From JAZNGX01 sp045576675 (lineage in GTDB: Bacteria; Bacillota; Clostridia; Monoglobales; Firm-18): 7,879 bases of DNA. Positions 6,437 to 7,879 of this stretch are shown one piece after another. The position numbers were made by a program, and so were the translations under genes. The notes under the pieces were generated by a model. The model searched no databases. It was not told the DNA's origin and saw only the letters and a program-made list of their open reading frames with translations. Each line of letters opens with the position of its first letter. The first letter of the stretch is position 1. The DNA lies in assembly GCA_045576675.1 (NCBI GenBank), contig JAZNGX010000136.1, positions 1 to 7,879 of the forward strand. Direction: 5' to 3'.

Positions 6437-6772
6437 ATCTACGTCCTCGTCTTTTACAGCATCAATCATTTTCAAAAACATATCCATTTTTTCTTCACTT
6501 AATGATATCTGCGTAGTTTTACCGTCACGGTGAAATACTACCATGTTTTTTTCGGGTCCATCACTTATGGTGGGCTTTTTTTCTATGCCGAGAAGGTAGT
6601 CAACTGATACACCGAAGTAATCTGCAATTTTCTGTAAAGTAACACTGTTTGGTGTTATTCCTTCTTTTTTCCATTTTGTAACTGCACCTGATGATATGCC
6701 AAGTTCTTTTGCAACAGGGTTGGGTTTTACGTTTTTTTCTGCACATAGTTTTACAAAGTTATCCCAAAACAT
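6431..6772 (-). CDS. immR: XRE-family immunity repressor
   Basis: A 113-residue Cro/CI-like repressor that should silence the rightward promoter of the element. The helix-turn-helix spans about 16-62: NPVAKELGISSGAVTKWKK, then TLQKIADYFGVSVDYLLG, a classic XRE end. The C-terminal half (about 66-113) is short and lacks a LexA-type autocleavage domain, consistent with inactivation by an ImmA protease, as in ICEBs1. AGAGGTG lies 6 nt before the ATG. Upstream are three operator-like repeats, one beside its own ribosome binding site, suggesting autoregulation as well. The symbol rests on family and context, not close identity. Confidence 0.88.
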   Translation of the reverse strand: MFWDNFVKLCAEKNVKPNPVAKELGISSGAVTKWKKEGITPNSVTLQKIADYFGVSVDYLLGIEKKPTISDGPEKNMVVFHRDGKTTQISLSEEKMDMFLKMIDAVKDEDVDL

Positions 6773-6792
6773 TTTTTACACCTCTTTTCAAA

Positions 6793-6808
6793 ATCTCATA
6801 AATCTCAT
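6793..6808 (-). promoter_or_regulatory. Operator-like repeat 1
   Basis: On the minus strand it reads ATGAGATTTATGAGAT: two TGAGAT half-sites with a 9-bp period. It matches the third site at all but two positions and lies in the 5' leader of the repressor gene, where repressor binding could block its own transcription. Confidence 0.65.
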
Positions 6809-6836
6809 TCATTGGTTTTGTTTATATTGCACAAAA

Positions 6837-6852
6837 ACGAGAAAAGTGAGAA
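6837..6852 (+). promoter_or_regulatory. Operator-like repeat 2 (degenerate)
   Basis: CGAGAA (6838-6843) and TGAGAA (6847-6852) repeat the TGAGAT half-site with the same 9-bp period. The match is weaker, which suggests a lower-affinity site. It sits about midway between the other two. Confidence 0.5.
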
Positions 6853-6859
6853 TTTTTCG

Positions 6860-6888
6860 TTGACAAAGTGAGATTAATGAGATATTAT
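6860..6888 (+). promoter_or_regulatory. Rightward early promoter of the element
   Basis: TTGACA (6860-6865), a 17-bp spacer and TATTAT (6883-6888) make a near-consensus promoter. The third operator-like repeat fills the spacer and touches the -10, so repressor binding should shut it off. It would drive the small Cys-rich gene starting at 6930. No convincing leftward promoter for the repressor could be picked out in 6773-6860. Confidence 0.85.
6868..6883 (+). promoter_or_regulatory. Operator-like repeat 3, inside the rightward promoter
   Basis: GTGAGATTAATGAGAT contains TGAGAT at 6869-6874 and 6878-6883, 9 bp apart. It lies between the -35 and -10 hexamers and is the best match to site 1, in opposite orientation. 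Confidence 0.7.
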
Positions 6889-6929
6889 ATACTCATCAAA
6901 GCAAAACATTTTTTGTTGGAGTGGTTTTT

Positions 6930-7118
6930 GTGGACGTATTTGAATTTTTTGAAAAGTTAGGCAAGCATTGTGGTACGATTGTAGCCTCTTCGCCTGATTC
7001 TAACTGCCATTTATGCGAATTCAGAAAATTCTGTTACACTATTCCAAAAGACGTTTCCCCCAGTTTTCTTCAAGAAAATCTGGAGAGTCTGGAGGCAAGT
7101 CATAAGGAGACCGATTAA
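6930..7118 (+). CDS. Small Cys4 protein, possible metal or Fe-S binding
   Basis: A 62-residue protein with four cysteines, C14, C26, C29 and C35, the last three as CHLCEFRKFC (C-x2-C-x5-C). The spacing recalls the C-terminal iron-sulfur motif of Cas4 and AddB nucleases, but no nuclease domain is present; zinc binding is equally possible. An acidic, aromatic start (DVFEFFEKL) and an acidic tail (about 48-62) complete it. The start is GTG 6930, 8 nt after GGAG; a GTG at 6921 overlaps that site. It is the first gene under the repressor-controlled promoter, the place where xis or cro usually sits, although no helix-turn-helix is visible. Its last 80 bp overlap the opposing gene. I do not recognise the family. 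Confidence 0.65.
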   Translation: MDVFEFFEKLGKHCGTIVASSPDSNCHLCEFRKFCYTIPKDVSPSFLQENLESLEASHKETD

Positions 7119-7323
7119 TAAGCCTACATGGCTTATTAAATTCATCCGTTCCTGCACATTTATATATTTTGGACCAGCCTTTATTTACGCTACAAGTGGC
7201 TGATTCAAAACGATAGACGTTTTTATCGGGGACATAGCGATATGTACTTTCGATAGTAACATAAGACCTGTTTTTAGGGCATTTAGTTTTTGTTATTATA
7301 CGTTGACATTCGGCCATGGCCAT
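7039..7323 (-). CDS. Small Cys-rich protein of unknown function
   Basis: A 94-residue protein with five cysteines (6, 15, 44, 56, 66) and a basic, aromatic middle (RSYVTIESTYRYVPDKNVYRF shortened here to about 19-39), ending in a Pro- and Asp-rich segment and EENWGKRLLE. The cysteine pairs could form a zinc ribbon, but no known motif is matched. The start is ATG 7323, 6 nt after GGAGGTG; an upstream ATG at 7338 overlaps that site. A consensus promoter (7430-7402) faces it, which strongly supports expression. Its 3' 80 bp run antisense to the Cys4 gene. It has no signal peptide or membrane segment. Unrecognised; the coding call rests on promoter, ribosome binding site and frame length. Confidence 0.7.
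   Translation of the reverse strand: MAMAECQRIITKTKCPKNRSYVTIESTYRYVPDKNVYRFESATCSVNKGWSKIYKCAGTDEFNKPCRLINRSPYDLPPDSPDFLEENWGKRLLE
7115..7139 (+). terminator. Hairpin at the stop of the Cys4 gene
   Basis: A 10-bp perfect stem (TTAATAAGCC, 7115-7124, with GGCTTATTAA, 7130-7139) has a 5-nt loop and begins within the stop codon. No T-run follows, so it may be a weak terminator or an RNA-stabilising hairpin. It lies inside the coding region of the opposing gene. Confidence 0.4.
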
Positions 7324-7355
7324 AAAAAACACCTCCATAATTGTTTTGCAAGGGT

Positions 7356-7399
7356 AAGAGCAAATTAATTAATATCCGGGAAGATATATATTTGCTCTT
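7356..7399. repeat. Long inverted repeat between divergent small genes
   Basis: AAGAGCAAAT (7356-7365) and ATTTGCTCTT (7390-7399) pair perfectly, and the inner arms ATATC (7372-7376) and GATAT (7383-7387) extend the stem. The outer arm reaches the predicted start of leftward transcription (about 7395), so most of it would form a hairpin in the 5' leader of the 94-residue protein's mRNA. It could also be a protein-binding dyad or a weak terminator. No T-run is present on either side. Confidence 0.55.
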
Positions 7400-7401
7400 C
7401 T

Positions 7402-7430
7402 ATTTTACAACAAGCGACAGTAAATGTCAA
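7402..7430 (-). promoter_or_regulatory. Leftward promoter of the Cys-rich gene
   Basis: On the minus strand, TTGACA (7430-7425) and TAAAAT (7407-7402) are separated by 17 bp. The leader to the ATG at 7323 is about 70 nt and contains most of the long hairpin. The spacer holds a small dyad, TTTAC (7404-7408) and GTAAA (7420-7424), a possible operator for the neighbouring XRE protein. Confidence 0.8.
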
Positions 7431-7432
7431 AT
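7404..7432 (+). promoter_or_regulatory. Possible rightward promoter of the small XRE gene
   Basis: TTTACA (7404-7409), 17 bp, then TCAAAT (7427-7432): five and four matches to consensus. It would overlap the leftward promoter almost completely, so the two could not be used at the same time on one DNA molecule. The weak -10 makes this tentative. Confidence 0.35.
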
Positions 7433-7457
7433 ATTTGTTAAGTAAGGAGGGTTTGTT

Positions 7458-7652
7458 ATGCTGGGCATGACATATCAGAGGATAAAAAACGGATATGAAT
7501 CGCAGGCGGCGTTAGCAAGAAAATTTGGTGTGCCGAGGCAAATTATTCAGGGGTTAGAAAGCGGAGGAATACACAAAAGTGTTAAATGGCAGGTTAAGTT
7601 AGCGGAGTTATTTAATGTGCCGGTTAGTGAGATTACAAAAGAAGTGAGGTAA
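7458..7652 (+). CDS. Minimal XRE/Cro-like DNA-binding protein
   Basis: A 64-residue protein that is little more than one helix-turn-helix: QAALARKFGVPRQIIQGLESG (about 16-36) holds the scaffold and recognition helices, and KLAELFNVPVSEI (about 47-59) gives the closing helix typical of XRE proteins. AAGGAGG lies 7 nt before the ATG. It is divergent from the 94-residue Cys-rich gene and shares its overlapping control region, so it may repress that promoter. It may also be the Cro-like or excision-control partner of the main repressor. It has no dimerisation or sensory domain. Confidence 0.82.
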   Translation: MLGMTYQRIKNGYESQAALARKFGVPRQIIQGLESGGIHKSVKWQVKLAELFNVPVSEITKEVR

Positions 7653-7706
7653 CACCTCATGCTGCATCAGTGGACAGATGTGGGCATCTGTCCCTACGAT
7701 ATGAGG
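7645..7706 (+). other. Alternative hairpins between XRE and membrane-protein genes
   Basis: Three pairings share this stretch. TGAGGT (7645-7650) pairs with ACCTCA (7654-7659). GGACAGATG (7672-7680) pairs perfectly with CATCTGTCC (7685-7693) over TGGG. CCTCAT (7655-7660) can instead pair with ATGAGG (7701-7706), enclosing the strong middle hairpin and touching the next ribosome binding site. The first and third are mutually exclusive. The middle hairpin could also be a dispersed REP-like element, or a terminator lacking a T-run. Confidence 0.5.
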
Positions 7707-7720
7707 AAGGGGTGAGAGTG

Positions 7721-7879
7721 GTGGTTGTGGTTAAAATTATTTTAGGGATAGTATTTGTTATAGCATATTTACTTTTGTTTTATTTAAACTATTCTCGTTT
7801 TAAAAAGCTTAAAAAGGAAAAATGCACAATAGCGATTCTGCTATACATTGCAGAATGCGTTATGCTTATATTGATATTT
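7721..7879 (+). CDS. Membrane protein, 5' fragment cut by window edge
   Basis: The open frame reaches the window end, giving 53 residues. Residues about 4-24 form a strong hydrophobic segment (IILGIVFVIAYLLLFYL), then a Lys-rich loop (SRFKKLKKEKC, 25-35) and the start of a second hydrophobic segment (36-53). The positive loop suggests a cytoplasmic hairpin with both ends outside. GTG 7721 lies 8 nt after the GGGG core of AAGGGGTGA; GTG 7718 and 7712 are alternative in-frame starts. It follows the small XRE gene and the alternative hairpins. Too little remains to name a family; a small element-encoded membrane protein is all that can be said. Confidence 0.6.
   Translation, partial: MVVVKIILGIVFVIAYLLLFYLNYSRFKKLKKEKCTIAILLYIAECVMLILIF

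Larger units (their letters stand above)
3278..7879. mobile_element. Left end of an integrated element (prophage or ICE)
   Basis: A tyrosine integrase abuts the tRNA-Thr 3' end and is followed by an ImmA protease, an XRE repressor with operators, and several small genes in mixed orientation. This arrangement is typical of the left end of a temperate element using a tRNA attachment site. The left boundary is placed in the tRNA T-arm/3' end by analogy only, since crossovers usually fall there. The right end lies beyond the window: I find no second copy of the tRNA 3' end up to 7879. No capsid, tail, relaxase or type IV secretion gene is visible. Confidence 0.8.

Noticed and set aside
3225..7879. 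Defence island or toxin-antitoxin system
   Set aside because: No nuclease, toxin, reverse transcriptase or other defence domain is recognisable; the XRE and ImmA genes fit element immunity control better.

Overview
The window looks like a chromosome segment of a low-GC, Gram-positive Clostridia-type bacterium. The signs are AT-rich DNA, strong AGGAGG-type ribosome binding sites, consensus sigma-A promoters, intrinsic terminators, GTG and TTG starts, and a rpsF-ssb-rpsR operon. A gut Oscillospiraceae/Ruminococcaceae-like host is my guess; no marker here fixes the genus.

Left part (1-3346), core chromosome. A 107-bp near-palindrome (8-114) precedes a perfect promoter (170-198) and a short structured leader (206-243) that resembles the S6:S18 autoregulatory element. 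Then come rpsF (S6), ssb and rpsR (S18, zinc-binding form), closed by a strong terminator. Next is a two-gene unit: an HPr-kinase-like P-loop protein and, overlapping its stop codon, a lipoprotein built of WG-like repeats. A tRNA-Thr(GGT) gene with its own consensus promoter and terminator ends this part.

Right part (about 3278-7879), accessory. Directly downstream of the tRNA is a tyrosine-recombinase integrase pointing at it. Next are an exported stalk-domain protein with a duplicated helical region, an ImmA/IrrE metalloprotease, a convergent XRE repressor, and a control region with three matching operator-like repeats. One repeat sits exactly inside a consensus promoter. This is the left end of an integrated element (prophage or ICE). 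Its plan resembles ICEBs1 (int, immA, immR, then rightward genes), but immA is inverted and an extra exported protein lies between int and immA.

The rightward promoter drives a 62-residue protein with a C-x2-C-x5-C motif. It is opposed by a leftward Cys-rich 94-residue protein, and the two genes overlap by 80 bp at their 3' ends. A second, very small XRE protein and the start of a membrane protein follow, and the element runs off the right edge. No second attachment site, structural, conjugation or replication gene is visible, so phage versus ICE cannot be decided here.

The genes most likely to hold something new are the duplicated-domain exported protein and the two small Cys-rich proteins. 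I find no clear evidence of a complete novel system. All starts were chosen by Shine-Dalgarno spacing, and several differ from the longest open frame.
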